Notes: generated by a model from the sequence alone, not told the origin. Counted from the first letter of the stretch, positions 1 through 8,792 are shown. The stretch is 64,000 bases of DNA from Campylobacterota bacterium (GCA_040752835.1 JBFMGG010000006.1:186001-250000), one strand, 5' to 3'. Made by a program: numbers and translations.

Positions 1-282
1 CGGATGAGCATCATGGCCCTCTTCGGCGCCCCGGTGTGGCTCCGTTCGGCGGTGTTGTTCCGCCTGGCCATCGTCGATGCGATTATCGCGACGATCATCA
101 TGTGTCTGGCGTTTTTCGTCATCGACCAGTACGGCTGGATGGACCAGCTGCTGCGCACCGTCGGCATCAGCATCCAGCTGTTCGATTTCGTCAACGACGC
201 CGTCCGCTCGCTCGCCATCGCGCTGGGCGTCTCGATCGTACTGACCCTGACGATCGTCATCGGGCACGACGAAGAGGAATAG
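1..282 (+). CDS. ftsX: FtsX-like cell division ABC transporter permease (C-terminal part)
   Basis: Reading frame 1 is open from the first base of the window to a TAG at 280-282, so this is the 3' end of a gene that starts upstream. The 93 visible residues contain two hydrophobic segments (roughly residues 14-40 and 69-86) around a short polar loop, as in the last two membrane helices of FtsX. The start reads like the FtsX coupling region (RMSIMALFGAPVWLRSAV). FtsX works with the ATPase FtsE at the division site to control peptidoglycan hydrolysis. The next gene begins on the base after the stop and encodes an EnvC-like protein, the usual periplasmic partner of FtsX, which supports the call. 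Confidence 0.8.
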   Translation, partial: RMSIMALFGAPVWLRSAVLFRLAIVDAIIATIIMCLAFFVIDQYGWMDQLLRTVGISIQLFDFVNDAVRSLAIALGVSIVLTLTIVIGHDEEE

Positions 283-1497
283 ATGAAGTTCTTCGCCTCT
301 CTCCTCGCTTCGTCACTGTTGTACGCTTCGCTCGATGCCGCCGCAATCGACGACAAGATCCACAATACCTCCAAAAAACTGAGCCAGACGAAACAGACCT
401 ATTCGACGCTCAACGCCAAGCTCAACGAAACGGCGCAGAAGATCATCAAGCAAAAGCAGGTCGTCACCGTCCAGCAGCAGCATCTCAATACCCTCGTCGA
501 AGAGCTCAAGTCCAAAGAGACGATCTACAACACCAACAAAATGACCCTGCGTCAGCTCGAAGCCCAGCAGAACATGCTGATCAAAACCCAAAACGAGATC
601 GAACAGCGGCTCGTGTTCGCCCTGGCGCGCAACACCTCGATCTCGCTGCTCATCAACGACGACCGGGCCAAAGAAGCCGATGCGATCATCACCGAAGAGG
701 CGCTCAAACTCCACCTCAAACAGATCAATGCCGAAATCAAGGAGCTCAACACCCTCTTTGCGATGAACGCCGAGCGGATCGCGGGGCTCTCGTCGCAGAC
801 GACCGTACTCAAACAGTCCATCGCGGTGATCGACCGCCAGAAAAACACCGTTCTGGAGACGAAAAAAGAGACCGAAAAAGCGATCGCCCTCCTCGAAAAA
901 GAGAAACAAGACTACGTCAAATCGCTCAACCGGATCCTCAAACAGCAGCGCTCGCTCCAAAATACCCTCGCGAGCCTCAACATCATCAAGCGCGAATCGC
1001 TACGGCCCAAAAAAGTCGCCGCCAAGCAGCCTCTCCAAAAACCGGGTTCCAAGCCGGTCCCGGCCGACGTCAAACAGGCGGTCGCCGAATATCGCCCCTC
1101 GAACGTCTCTTCCTATTCGGGGGAACGGACGATCGCTCCGCTCGATGGCTACGTGGTCACGAAACGCTTCGGCCCCTACACCGATCCGATCTACGGGATC
1201 AAAATCTTTAACGAATCGGTCTCGCTGCGCCCGACCGAGAGCGACGCAAAAGTCAAAGCGGTTTTCAACGGCAAGGTGATCCTCGCCAAACCCACCGCGA
1301 TGCTCGACAACGTCGTCATTATCGAACACGACAACGGCTTACATACGATCTATGCGCACCTGGACAAAATCGCCCCCACCGTCGAAGTAGGTAAACGCCT
1401 CCGGCAGGGAGCGGTCATCGGCCGAGTCGCCCGCGAGCTGATGTTTCAGGTAACCCAGCGTAACGCCCACATCAACCCGCTCGAAGTGATACGATAA
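283..1497 (+). CDS. EnvC-like murein hydrolase activator with a degenerate LytM (M23) domain
   Basis: 404 residues. An N-terminal signal peptide (about residues 1-21) is followed by a long coiled coil rich in K, Q, E and L (about 25-250) and a C-terminal LytM/M23 domain (about 275-404). In active M23 enzymes zinc is held by an HxGID motif and a late HLHFE-type motif. Here the corresponding places read IYGIK and LMFQV, so the three zinc ligands appear to be replaced, while the YAHL motif remains. This fits EnvC-type proteins, which activate amidases and do not cut peptidoglycan themselves. The start codon abuts the ftsX stop, so the two are almost certainly co-transcribed and act as an FtsEX-EnvC complex in the periplasm. 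Confidence 0.85.
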   Translation: MKFFASLLASSLLYASLDAAAIDDKIHNTSKKLSQTKQTYSTLNAKLNETAQKIIKQKQVVTVQQQHLNTLVEELKSKETIYNTNKMTLRQLEAQQNMLIKTQNEIEQRLVFALARNTSISLLINDDRAKEADAIITEEALKLHLKQINAEIKELNTLFAMNAERIAGLSSQTTVLKQSIAVIDRQKNTVLETKKETEKAIALLEKEKQDYVKSLNRILKQQRSLQNTLASLNIIKRESLRPKKVAAKQPLQKPGSKPVPADVKQAVAEYRPSNVSSYSGERTIAPLDGYVVTKRFGPYTDPIYGIKIFNESVSLRPTESDAKVKAVFNGKVILAKPTAMLDNVVIIEHDNGLHTIYAHLDKIAPTVEVGKRLRQGAVIGRVARELMFQVTQRNAHINPLEVIR

Positions 1498-1500
1498 ATT

Positions 1501-2217
1501 TTAAAACGGCCAGACGGCGTGGACGAGCTTGCTCCCCCATCCCTGATTGACCGAACGGTCGATATCGCCCTGGTTGACGTACATGATTTTCGCATCCGAG
1601 ATTTTCGCCGAATTGATCTGGTTGTTCTGGTCGATGTCGTAGGGACGGATCACGCCGCTGAGTTGCATGATCTGTTTTTCGCTGTCCACCATGATTTCGC
1701 GGCGGCCGGTGATGAAATAGTTGCCGTTGGCCATCACTTTCACGATCCGCGCTGACACGGTGGTCGTAAACGACGCGTCTTTCGTCGCCGTTCCCGAACC
1801 GGCGTAATCGGAATTCGATCCCGCGCTGAAACCGATGTTGGCGAGCCCGTTGAGCTTGTTGACCGCCGAATTGACCGCCGAATTCTGCCCCGTAGAGGTG
1901 AATAGGCCGCCGTTGAGACCGAGCGTATCGGCTTCGGTGAGCGCCTTGCTGGCGGTGTTGGAGCTTTTGACCGTTTCGGAGATGACCACGGTCACGATGT
2001 CGTTGACGTGCATCGCCTTGTGGTCCGAAAAGAGCGGACTGTCCCCCTGCCCGAACAGGCTTCCGCGCGAGGCGAACGCACTCTCTTCTTCGCGCGAGGG
2101 CATCTCTTCGACGTATTTGGGAGGCTGAAAGTCCATCTCCGGATCGGTAAGGCGTGCGGTACAGCCGCCGAGCAGCACTGCGGCAGAGAGGATGGAGAGG
2201 TAAAGTGGTGCGCGCAT
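1501..2217 (-). CDS. flgH: Flagellar L-ring protein FlgH
   Basis: 238 residues, the normal size for FlgH. The N-terminus is a lipoprotein signal peptide with lipobox LLGGC (Cys 19), which predicts an outer-membrane lipoprotein. The body has the family pattern GSLFGQG..PLFSDHKAMHVNDIVTV near residues 52-80, and a C-terminal part with ITGRREIMVDSEKQIMQLSG and VRPYDID-type text. FlgH forms the L-ring around the flagellar rod in the outer membrane. The gene is convergent with the EnvC-like gene (3-base gap) and stands alone rather than in a flagellar operon, which is common in Campylobacterota. Confidence 0.95.
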   Translation of the reverse strand: MRAPLYLSILSAAVLLGGCTARLTDPEMDFQPPKYVEEMPSREEESAFASRGSLFGQGDSPLFSDHKAMHVNDIVTVVISETVKSSNTASKALTEADTLGLNGGLFTSTGQNSAVNSAVNKLNGLANIGFSAGSNSDYAGSGTATKDASFTTTVSARIVKVMANGNYFITGRREIMVDSEKQIMQLSGVIRPYDIDQNNQINSAKISDAKIMYVNQGDIDRSVNQGWGSKLVHAVWPF

Positions 2218-2241
2218 TCAGGTATCCCGGTCTAATTTGGC

Positions 2242-2247
2242 TATAAT
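2242..2247 (+). promoter_or_regulatory. -10 element of the yqeY promoter
   Basis: TTTGGCTATAAT ends at 2247, 27 bases before the yqeY start, followed by a Shine-Dalgarno AAGGAA at 2265-2270. The same TTTGGCTATAAT string occurs before rrf2 (10297-10302), matching the extended -10 style of Campylobacterota sigma70 promoters. Confidence 0.6.
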
Positions 2248-2274
2248 TAAGCAAAAAGAGTTCCAAGGAAATCC

Positions 2275-2718
2275 ATGAGCCTCAAAGAGCAGATTAACAA
2301 CGATATCAAAACCGCCATGAAAGAAAAAGACAACGCGCGCCGCGACGCGCTGCGTCTCCTGTCCAGCGCGCTCAAGCAGATCGAAGTCGACGAACGCAAA
2401 GAACTCAGCGACGACGACGTCATCAAAATCATCCAAAAACAGGTCAAACAGCGCAACGAAGCGATGAGCCAGTACCGCGAAGCGGGGCGCGAGGACCTTT
2501 ACGAAAAAGAGGCTGCCGAAGCGGCAATTTTCGAAACCTATCTCCCCAAACAGCTCTCCGACGAGGAGCTGGAAACCGCACTGCGTTCCATCATCGCCGA
2601 AGTGGGGGCCGCTTCGATGAAAGAGATCGGCAAGGTGATGGGAGCCGCTTCCAAAACCCTGGGCGCCCAGGCCGACGGCAAACGCATCAACGAGTGTGCC
2701 AAAAAAATCCTCACATAA
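2275..2718 (+). CDS. yqeY: GatB/YqeY domain protein
   Basis: 147 residues, the typical length of stand-alone YqeY proteins. The N-terminal half is a helical bundle beginning SLKEQINNDIKTAMKEKD; the C-terminal half carries the conserved FETYLPKQLSDEELE and a GKVMGAASKTLGAQADGK-type segment seen across the family. The fold is shared with the tail domain of the GatB subunit of glutamyl-tRNA amidotransferase, which binds tRNA; the function of the free form is not firmly known. It has its own promoter and SD, diverges from flgH, and is convergent with the signalling gene downstream. Confidence 0.9.
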   Translation: MSLKEQINNDIKTAMKEKDNARRDALRLLSSALKQIEVDERKELSDDDVIKIIQKQVKQRNEAMSQYREAGREDLYEKEAAEAAIFETYLPKQLSDEELETALRSIIAEVGAASMKEIGKVMGAASKTLGAQADGKRINECAKKILT

Positions 2719-2731
2719 CCCCTTCTTTGCC

Positions 2732-2750
2732 GGGAGTCACACAGACTCCC
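2732..2750. terminator. GC-rich hairpin between convergent genes
   Basis: GGGAGTC (2732-2738) and GACTCCC (2744-2750) form a 7-bp stem with a 5-base loop in the 50 bases between the 3' ends of yqeY and the GGDEF/EAL gene. There is no strong T-tract on either strand, so termination is plausible but weakly supported. Confidence 0.4.
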
Positions 2751-2769
2751 CGCCCTCTTCCTCGAGCGT

Positions 2770-4788
2770 TTAGATCGGCTTGGGATAGCCGTAGTAATAC
2801 CCCTGCGCGTAGTCGACCCCGATCTCGCGGAGCACCTCGAGGGTCTCTTCGTCCTCGACGTATTCGGCGATCGTTTTCTTGCCGAACTCCTGCGCGATCT
2901 GGTTGATGTGCTTGACGAAAATGCGGTCTTTCTCGTTGACCGTGATGTTCTTGACGAATTCGCCGTCGATTTTGACGTACTCGGCATCGAAATATTTAAG
3001 ATAGACGAATGACGAGAATCCCGATCCGAAGTCGTCCAGGGCGAAATTGATCCCCTCGTTTTTCATCCCTTCGATGATCTCGATAAGCCCTTTGACGTTG
3101 TGGATCGCTTCCCGTTCGAGAATCTCGATGGTCACGCCGTGCTTTTTCTTTTTGGGATCGTTGCCGTAATGGCTTTTGATCTGTTCGATGTAATTGCCGT
3201 GAAAGAGGCTGTTGGTCGAAAGGTTAAAGAAAAACTCGATGTCCCACAGCTTTTTCTCTTCCCGCGCCGCAAGCCCTTTGCTGAGGACAATATTATCGAT
3301 TTTGCACGCCATCCCGAGGCTTTCGGCCACTTCGATGAACTGTCCCGCCGCCATCACCCGTTCGCCGTCGCGGATGCGGGCGAGCACTTCGTACCCGAAG
3401 AGTTTGTTCGTCTTGACGTTGTAGATGGGCTGAACGTACGGCTCGACCCGCCCTTCGTCGATCGCGCGGCGGAGGAATTCCCCTTTTTTCTGAATCTCGG
3501 CCGCCATCTCCTGATCGGTCTGGTCGGCGCGGGCGATCGTGTTTTTCCCCGCCCGTTTGGCCTTGTACATCGCCAGATCCGACCCCGTCAGCAGCGCTTC
3601 GATGTTTTCCCCCTGCTCTGGGTACTCGGCGACCCCGAAACTCGCCGTCAGCTTGATCTGGTCGTACATCAGTGAAATGGGCGAATTCTCCAGGCTCGAG
3701 CGGAGTTTTTCGACGACGACGTACCCCTTCTCGTACGGTGTTTCGGGGAGGATGACGGCAAACTCGTCCCCCCCGATCCGGGCGAGAATGTCGGCATTGC
3801 GGAGATTGCTCCCCAGAATTTCGGTCACCTCTTTGAGGACGACGTCCCCCGCCGCGTGCCCGTAAGTATCGTTGATGTATTTGAAGTTGTCCAGATCGAT
3901 CATCAATACCGAAAATTTGTGGCGGTGGCGGTCGGAACGTTTAATCTCGTAGGAGAGGAACTCTTCGAATTTGCGGCGGTTGTAAAGCCCCGTGAGGTAG
4001 TCGCGGTCCGAGAGGTGCTGAAGCTTTTCGTAATAGTCCTGGATCGAATCGAGCATTTTGTTGACGTAGCTCTCGATATTTTTCACCTCGAGGATTTTCG
4101 TTTTGAGGGTTACCCGTTTGCCCATGTCGTTTTGGTGGATGATGTCCTGAATCATCCCGATAAACTGCTTCAGGGGCTGAACCAGCAGCGAATTGAGGCG
4201 GAAATAGAGGATGGCGAAAATCAGGACCGTGAAAATAACGAAAAAGATGATGAACGAATTGACCATCGTCGTCAGGGAGATTTTGAGGTTGGCGACCGGG
4301 AAACGGACGTCGATGACACCGTTGATGTCCCCGATTTTGGCGTTGCTATGGCAGCTGAGGCACTCTTGCTTGACGACGATGGGGTAGAGGTAGCGGATCT
4401 CGTCGTCGCCGGTAAGGATCTCTTCGCCTTTCATCGCCTTCATGACCATCGGATCGTGCTCCCTGGCCTGTTTGTCGTGTTCTCGGTCTCCGAACAGCTC
4501 GGCGACGATCGGGCTTCGGTAGGCGTTGATCCGCATGTCGGGTTCGACGTCGTTGAGGCGGACGATGATCGCGTCGAGTTCCTCTTTGCTCCACCCTTTT
4601 TCCATCGCCGAATAGAGCGCTTCGAACGCCATCCGGCTCGTTTTGCGGGCATCGACCCGGGCGAGGTCGTCAATTGCCCGCTGCTTGATGAAAATACCGT
4701 ATACGAACGCTACCGCCAGACTCGCCAAAAGTGAAAGTATGACCGTCTTTGCGATCAGCCGTTTATAGGTCGTATACCGTTTCGTCAC
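2770..4788 (-). CDS. Haem-c sensor (DUF3365/Tll0287-like) GGDEF-EAL protein
   Basis: 672 residues. Transmembrane helix at about 12-34, periplasmic region about 35-175 with a CLSCH haem-c motif at 143-147, second helix about 177-197, then a HAMP-like linker, GGDEF domain and EAL domain. The cyclase signature is intact (GGDEF 339-343) with an RxxD product-inhibition site (R330, D333) five residues before it. The EAL domain reads EVLAR at 467-471, and has DDFGSG (585-590), KIDG (606-609) and a late QGYYYG, so the metal and catalytic residues look complete. It may make or break c-di-GMP in response to redox state or a haem ligand such as NO. The ligand is inferred, not shown. Monocistronic, with a -10 at 4822-4827 and SD AGGAAG. 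Confidence 0.88.
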   Translation of the reverse strand: MTKRYTTYKRLIAKTVILSLLASLAVAFVYGIFIKQRAIDDLARVDARKTSRMAFEALYSAMEKGWSKEELDAIIVRLNDVEPDMRINAYRSPIVAELFGDREHDKQAREHDPMVMKAMKGEEILTGDDEIRYLYPIVVKQECLSCHSNAKIGDINGVIDVRFPVANLKISLTTMVNSFIIFFVIFTVLIFAILYFRLNSLLVQPLKQFIGMIQDIIHQNDMGKRVTLKTKILEVKNIESYVNKMLDSIQDYYEKLQHLSDRDYLTGLYNRRKFEEFLSYEIKRSDRHRHKFSVLMIDLDNFKYINDTYGHAAGDVVLKEVTEILGSNLRNADILARIGGDEFAVILPETPYEKGYVVVEKLRSSLENSPISLMYDQIKLTASFGVAEYPEQGENIEALLTGSDLAMYKAKRAGKNTIARADQTDQEMAAEIQKKGEFLRRAIDEGRVEPYVQPIYNVKTNKLFGYEVLARIRDGERVMAAGQFIEVAESLGMACKIDNIVLSKGLAAREEKKLWDIEFFFNLSTNSLFHGNYIEQIKSHYGNDPKKKKHGVTIEILEREAIHNVKGLIEIIEGMKNEGINFALDDFGSGFSSFVYLKYFDAEYVKIDGEFVKNITVNEKDRIFVKHINQIAQEFGKKTIAEYVEDEETLEVLREIGVDYAQGYYYGYPKPI

Positions 4789-4821
4789 TGCTGCTTCCTA
4801 CCGATTTTATGGGTTTTTCTT

Positions 4822-4827
4822 ATTATA
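4822..4827 (-). promoter_or_regulatory. -10 element upstream of the haem-GGDEF-EAL gene
   Basis: ATTATA on the plus strand reads TATAAT on the minus strand, 33 bases before the start at 4788. The flanking inverted repeat at 4848-4875 lies directly upstream, where a regulator could act. Confidence 0.5.
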
Positions 4828-4847
4828 TCGGCAGGATACTTAAATCA

Positions 4848-4875
4848 ACAATATAATTTTTTCTTTTTATATTGT
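4848..4875. repeat. 9-bp perfect inverted repeat, AT-rich
   Basis: ACAATATAA (4848-4856) pairs with TTATATTGT (4867-4875) across a 10-base loop. It lies between the end of trpC and the promoter of the haem-GGDEF-EAL gene. It could be an operator of that promoter or a weak end of the trpC transcript. Confidence 0.5.
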
Positions 4876-4893
4876 CGCGATGCGGGGGCCGGA

Positions 4894-5679
4894 TCAGCCG
4901 TTTTTGAGGGTTCGCAACGCCGTTTCGACGTCGTCCTGGCGCATCAGGGATTCGCCGACGAGGAAAGCGTCCACCCCCGCTTTGTTCAGATCTTCGAGCT
5001 GTCCGTGTTCGTAGATGCCGCTTTCGGCGACGATGATTTTGCCGTTGGGGATCAACGGGATGAGATCGTAGGAGAGGTTCATGTTCATCTCGAACGTCTG
5101 AAGGTTGCGGTGGTTGATCCCGATGATGTCGGCCCCCGCATAGATCGCCTTGGTCAGTTCGGCTTTGTCGTGGATCTCGACGAGCGCTTCCATCCCCAGA
5201 TGGCGGGTATAGGCCAGCAGCTCTTTGAGCTCGCTTTTGGAGAGCGCCGCGGCGATCAGCAACACGAAGTCGGCACCGTAGACGAGCGCTTCGAGCAGCT
5301 GGTATTTCGAAACGATGAAATCTTTGCGCAGCAGCGGAATGCTGACGTAGCGGCGGATCTCGGCGAGATAGTCGAGGCTGCCCTGAAAAAAGTGGGGTTC
5401 GGTCAGAACCGAAATGGCATTCGCCCCGCCGCGCTCATACGCCTGCGCAATCGCGAGGGGATCGAAATCTTCACGGATCACCCCTTTGGACGGGCTGGCC
5501 TTTTTCACTTCCGAGATGATCCGGTAGGGTTCCTCGGGGGTCGAGGTGAGAAAGGCGCGGACGTCGCGGGGTGCGCGGGCGTTGAACGCGAGCGATCTCC
5601 CCAGCCACTCCATGCTGAAAGCGGCCTCACGTTCCTTGAGGTCCTCTTTGGTTTTTCGGATGATGTCATCTAAAATCAT
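4894..5679 (-). CDS. trpC: Indole-3-glycerol phosphate synthase
   Basis: 261 residues, single-domain TrpC with a (beta/alpha)8 barrel. Recognisable segments are [18 protein letters not shown] with the catalytic Lys, [24 protein letters not shown] and [12 protein letters not shown]. It converts carboxyphenylaminodeoxyribulose phosphate to indole-3-glycerol phosphate in tryptophan synthesis. It is the last gene of a minus-strand run with unrelated genes, and its start overlaps the end of the TPR gene by 4 bases (ATGA). trpC is therefore not in a trp operon here, which is usual in Campylobacterota. Confidence 0.96.
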   Translation of the reverse strand: MILDDIIRKTKEDLKEREAAFSMEWLGRSLAFNARAPRDVRAFLTSTPEEPYRIISEVKKASPSKGVIREDFDPLAIAQAYERGGANAISVLTEPHFFQGSLDYLAEIRRYVSIPLLRKDFIVSKYQLLEALVYGADFVLLIAAALSKSELKELLAYTRHLGMEALVEIHDKAELTKAIYAGADIIGINHRNLQTFEMNMNLSYDLIPLIPNGKIIVAESGIYEHGQLEDLNKAGVDAFLVGESLMRQDDVETALRTLKNG

Positions 5680-6941
5680 TTCGTTTTCTCCTTGGGTTTA
5701 CACGCTTCAATCGCTTTGAGGTGGTCGCGCACCTCCTGCTCGTCGGTGCCGATCATCGATTCGACCTGTTTGATCAACCGGAGCGCTTCGGCGCATTCGC
5801 CCCGTTTGTAGTGGCCCCACGCCAGCGAATCGATGTAAAACGGCGAATCGGGCTGTTTTTCGAGGGCGCGGCGGACGTATCCCATCCCTTCGCTGACATT
5901 GACGTCGTGGTCGATCATCAGGTAGCCGAGGTAATTGAGATACAGCGGCTCTTCGATATCGTCGGCCGCTTTTTTGAGTTTGGCGACGACGTCGGCGACG
6001 AGTACCGGATCGTTGCGGTCGGCGGACCCCTCGTAGCGGTAGACCGCGCTCTGGGCTAGGTAGAGCGGATTGTCCTGCTCTTCGTAGAGGGTCATCGCCA
6101 GGACGGAGGCCTTGTCGAACGCTCTGGCCTGTACGTAGAGGTCCAGCAGCATCGAGTCGTTCAGATGCGATTTTTCGAGTAACGCCGTCATTTTGGCGTA
6201 ATCTTTCAAAAAGAGGTGGATTTTCAGCGCCTCTTCGGCGGACGCGGTGTCGCCGAACCCATCGTAGGTCTGCTCGTACATCGCCGCGGCATCGGCCAGC
6301 GCTCCGCCGTCGGCATAAAAGCTTGCCAGACGCTTGCCGATCACGACGCTGCTGCCCTGCGTTCCGATGTGCTCTTTGAGAAATTGTACCGCTTCGGTTT
6401 TGCGCCCCAGATGGGCGTATTCGATCAGGGCGATCCTCTCGGCGGTATTGTGGTCAAATCCCATCGCGTACGCTTTTTTCAACGCCCCAAGCGCCCCTTC
6501 GTAATCGGCGAGTTTCAGCCGTGCCTCGGCATACAGCAGATGATCTGGGGCTTTGGGACTGTTCTGGGTCAGGAGAAACGCTTTTTGCGAAGCCTGGGCG
6601 AAATCGCCCCCTTTGAGGAGCGCGATCACTTCGAACCGTTTGAGGATTTCGTCGTTCGGGGATTTGGCCAGGGCTTCGGAGGTCATTTTCGCCAGTGATT
6701 TGGTGTCGTTGGCGTGTTCGAGCATCTTGAGCGACTGATAGAGGTACTCGGACTTTGAGGTCTTTTTGTGGAGTTCGGCGAAAAAAGCCGACGCACGGTG
6801 GTATTTGTGCCGTACCTGCGCATCGAGGGCGTAGAGGGCGAAGGTGTCTTCAAACGTGTTGATCTGGATCGCGGGCTTGGGCACGGCAGCCGAATGGGCG
6901 AGCGCGGCCCCCAGCAAAAGGGCGAGAAGCGTTTTAGTCAT
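5676..6941 (-). CDS. Secreted tetratricopeptide-repeat protein
   Basis: 421 residues. A signal peptide ([19 protein letters not shown]) is followed by an almost fully alpha-helical sequence with TPR-like periodicity, for example paired helices ending in [20 protein letters not shown] and a late [21 protein letters not shown] segment typical of TPR units. TPR proteins are scaffolds for protein contacts; no enzymatic domain is visible. It would act in the periplasm. Its start overlaps the YkgJ gene by 8 bases and its stop overlaps trpC by 4, so all are translated from one message. The specific partner cannot be told from sequence. Confidence 0.8.
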   Translation of the reverse strand: MTKTLLALLLGAALAHSAAVPKPAIQINTFEDTFALYALDAQVRHKYHRASAFFAELHKKTSKSEYLYQSLKMLEHANDTKSLAKMTSEALAKSPNDEILKRFEVIALLKGGDFAQASQKAFLLTQNSPKAPDHLLYAEARLKLADYEGALGALKKAYAMGFDHNTAERIALIEYAHLGRKTEAVQFLKEHIGTQGSSVVIGKRLASFYADGGALADAAAMYEQTYDGFGDTASAEEALKIHLFLKDYAKMTALLEKSHLNDSMLLDLYVQARAFDKASVLAMTLYEEQDNPLYLAQSAVYRYEGSADRNDPVLVADVVAKLKKAADDIEEPLYLNYLGYLMIDHDVNVSEGMGYVRRALEKQPDSPFYIDSLAWGHYKRGECAEALRLIKQVESMIGTDEQEVRDHLKAIEACKPKEKTK

Positions 6942-7314
6942 GGATGATCCCCGGGCATTCGGCTTTGAGCTCGTCGATGCGGTGGCGGAAATAATCCCAG
7001 AACGGAAACGTCCGGCACTGCAGCGGTCTGGCTTCGTATATGCTACACCCGTTTCGTGAACGGCTGAAAAACACGCAGTCGAACGAGCCGTTCACCTTGA
7101 CCTCTTTGAGCGAATAGCGATACCCCTCTTTACGCAGGTAGGTACGGCGGAACTCCCCTTCTTCCATCTCCAGCAGCGCAGCGATCGCGGCGATCTCGGT
7201 CACCGAGACGAAAATATTGCCGCTCTCTCCCGTGCAGCAGTTCCCCCCGCACGAAGCGCAGGCGGAAGGGTCGAACGCGTAACAGAAACCTTCGCGGGTC
7301 ATTAAATCGGACAT
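6934..7314 (-). CDS. YkgJ-family cysteine cluster protein
   Basis: 126 residues with the family pattern CASCGGNCC near residues 18-26, then FDCVFFSRSRNGCSIYEARPLQCRTFPFW around residues 79-107 and a last Cys at CPGI. This spacing of cysteines defines the YkgJ (UPF0153, CxxCxxCC) family, thought to bind zinc or an iron-sulphur cluster; the reaction is unknown. It overlaps the methyltransferase gene upstream by 13 bases and the TPR gene downstream by 8. A second in-frame ATG at 7302 is a possible alternative start. Confidence 0.88.
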   Translation of the reverse strand: MSDLMTREGFCYAFDPSACASCGGNCCTGESGNIFVSVTEIAAIAALLEMEEGEFRRTYLRKEGYRYSLKEVKVNGSFDCVFFSRSRNGCSIYEARPLQCRTFPFWDYFRHRIDELKAECPGIIHD

Positions 7315-7997
7315 TTGATACTGTGCGCCTTTGCTTTATCGTAAATTGCCTGCACCGCAGGAGAATATTCCTCTCCCTCGAACGTAATCAGGGGAGGCAG
7401 CACGTTCAGAAGCGACCGGCTGTTTTTTTTCAGATGGAACATCACCAGTGTACTGGGGCGATCGCTTTTGGAATGGACGAATTGTACATCAACGACTCTT
7501 AATCCTGAACTCTCGCACGCACTGCACAGCTGAACAAACTGACGCGCGTCGTAACAGATCGCCGCCTCGCCGTGCGATTTGAGCAATTTCGAGATTTTCG
7601 CGATAAACGGCTCGATGGGGAGATGAACGTTGTAGCGGGCCTGATGGAGCATCGGATGGAGACTGCGCGACACCCCTTCATGATAAAACGGCGGGTTCGA
7701 GACGATCCAGTCGTAACTGCCGTGCGGGCCGTGTTCGAGAAAATCCCCCTCGTGCAGCGTGTAGCCGATACCGTTGATCTGCGCGTTTCGGCGTGCGAAT
7801 TGGGCGTAAATCTCCTGTTTTTCGACCGCTTCGAGTTCGATCCGGGGAAAATCGCGCGCGCTGAGCAGCCCGACGATCCCGCAACCCGCCCCGACATCGA
7901 GCATCCGCCCTTTGGGAGCGAACCGGGAAATGAACCCGTACAGCAGAATCGAATCGCTGTTGTAGCAATACCCTTCGTCGGGCTGATAAAGGAGCAT
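7302..7997 (-). CDS. TrmN6-like tRNA/RNA (adenine-N6) methyltransferase
   Basis: 231 residues with a Rossmann SAM-binding domain: LDVGAGCGIVGLL (motif I, about residues 34-46) and DWIVSNPPFYHEG (motif IV, NPPF, about 96-108). NPPF marks N6-adenine or N5-glutamine methylation. The N-terminal QPDEGYCYNSDSILLYGF matches the TrmN6/YfiC group, which methylates A37 of tRNA1(Val). This is the first gene of the trmN - ykgJ - TPR - trpC run. The exact RNA target is inferred from family resemblance only. Confidence 0.8.
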   Translation of the reverse strand: MLLYQPDEGYCYNSDSILLYGFISRFAPKGRMLDVGAGCGIVGLLSARDFPRIELEAVEKQEIYAQFARRNAQINGIGYTLHEGDFLEHGPHGSYDWIVSNPPFYHEGVSRSLHPMLHQARYNVHLPIEPFIAKISKLLKSHGEAAICYDARQFVQLCSACESSGLRVVDVQFVHSKSDRPSTLVMFHLKKNSRSLLNVLPPLITFEGEEYSPAVQAIYDKAKAHSIKCPI

Positions 7998-8028
7998 TAG
8001 AGCCTCGCTGATGTATTATTATGGCGAA

Positions 8029-8034
8029 ATTATA
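8029..8034 (-). promoter_or_regulatory. -10 element of the trmN-trpC operon
   Basis: ATTATA on the plus strand (TATAAT on minus) lies 32 bases before the trmN-like start, in the gap shared with divergent kdsB. A plus-strand TATTAT at 8014-8019 is a candidate kdsB -10. If that is correct, transcription starts near 8026 and excludes the ATG at 8021 as the kdsB start. Confidence 0.5.
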
Positions 8035-8056
8035 CCTTTTATACAGGCTGACCGTC

Positions 8057-8776
8057 ATGATTATCATCCCCGCCCGTCTCGCTTCCACCCGATTCCCCGA
8101 AAAAGTGCTCGCCGACATCGGAGGTTTGCCGATGGTCGTCCGCACCGCCAAACGCGTTGAGCATATCGACCGCGTCGTCGTCGCGTGCGACGACGAGAAA
8201 ATCCTCGAACTCTGTGCGGCGCACGGCATCGAAGCCCGCCTCACTTCGACGACCCACAAAAGCGGTACCGACCGCATCAACGAATGCGCCCAGATCCTCG
8301 ACATCCCGAACGAGGAGCTTATCATCAACGTCCAGGCCGACGAGCCGTTTATCGAAACCGAAGTGCTCGAACGGCTCTACGAACGGCTCAATGCCCTAAA
8401 AGCCGCAGGCGAGCCCTTCGTGATGGCCAGCTGCTACAACGCCATCAACACCGAAACCGCGCAGGACCCCAACCTCGTCAAAGTGATCACCGACGTTCAC
8501 CACAACGCGATCTATTTCTCCCGCAGCCCGATCCCTTTCAACCGCAGCGGCGAAGCCTCCTACTTCGGCCACATCGGGATTTACGGGTTTACGAAAAAGA
8601 GCCTGCACGATTTCTGCGCCCTCGGCGAAGCGCCGCTCGAGGACATCGAAAAACTCGAACAGCTCCGCGCCCTCTACCACGGCAAGAAAATCTCGATGGT
8701 CAAGGTAGAGAGCACCGGGTTCGGGATCGATACGGTAGAGGATCTGGAACGGGCGAAAAAGATTTTCGGATTATAA
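8057..8776 (+). CDS. kdsB: 3-deoxy-manno-octulosonate cytidylyltransferase (CMP-KDO synthetase)
   Basis: 239 residues. It begins MIIIPARLASTRFPEKVLADIGG, the nucleotide-binding start shared by KdsB enzymes, followed by VVVACDDEKI, HKSGTDRINE and NVQADEPFI, all family hallmarks. It activates KDO with CTP for lipid A - inner core synthesis in the cytoplasm. An in-frame ATG at 8021 would add 12 residues, but family proteins start at the MIIIPAR position and the earlier ATG probably lies upstream of the transcript. Monocistronic, divergent from the trmN operon. Confidence 0.96.
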   Translation: MIIIPARLASTRFPEKVLADIGGLPMVVRTAKRVEHIDRVVVACDDEKILELCAAHGIEARLTSTTHKSGTDRINECAQILDIPNEELIINVQADEPFIETEVLERLYERLNALKAAGEPFVMASCYNAINTETAQDPNLVKVITDVHHNAIYFSRSPIPFNRSGEASYFGHIGIYGFTKKSLHDFCALGEAPLEDIEKLEQLRALYHGKKISMVKVESTGFGIDTVEDLERAKKIFGL

Positions 8777-8792
8777 GAATCCGTTTTAGCAC

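Noticed and set aside
36-1211. A 391-codon frame overlapping ftsX and the EnvC-like gene
   Set aside because: Out-of-frame reading of the coiled-coil gene, extremely R/P/Q-rich.
8021-8056. Upstream ATG that would extend KdsB by 12 residues
   Set aside because: It lies at or before the likely transcription start and family proteins begin at the MIIIPAR position.
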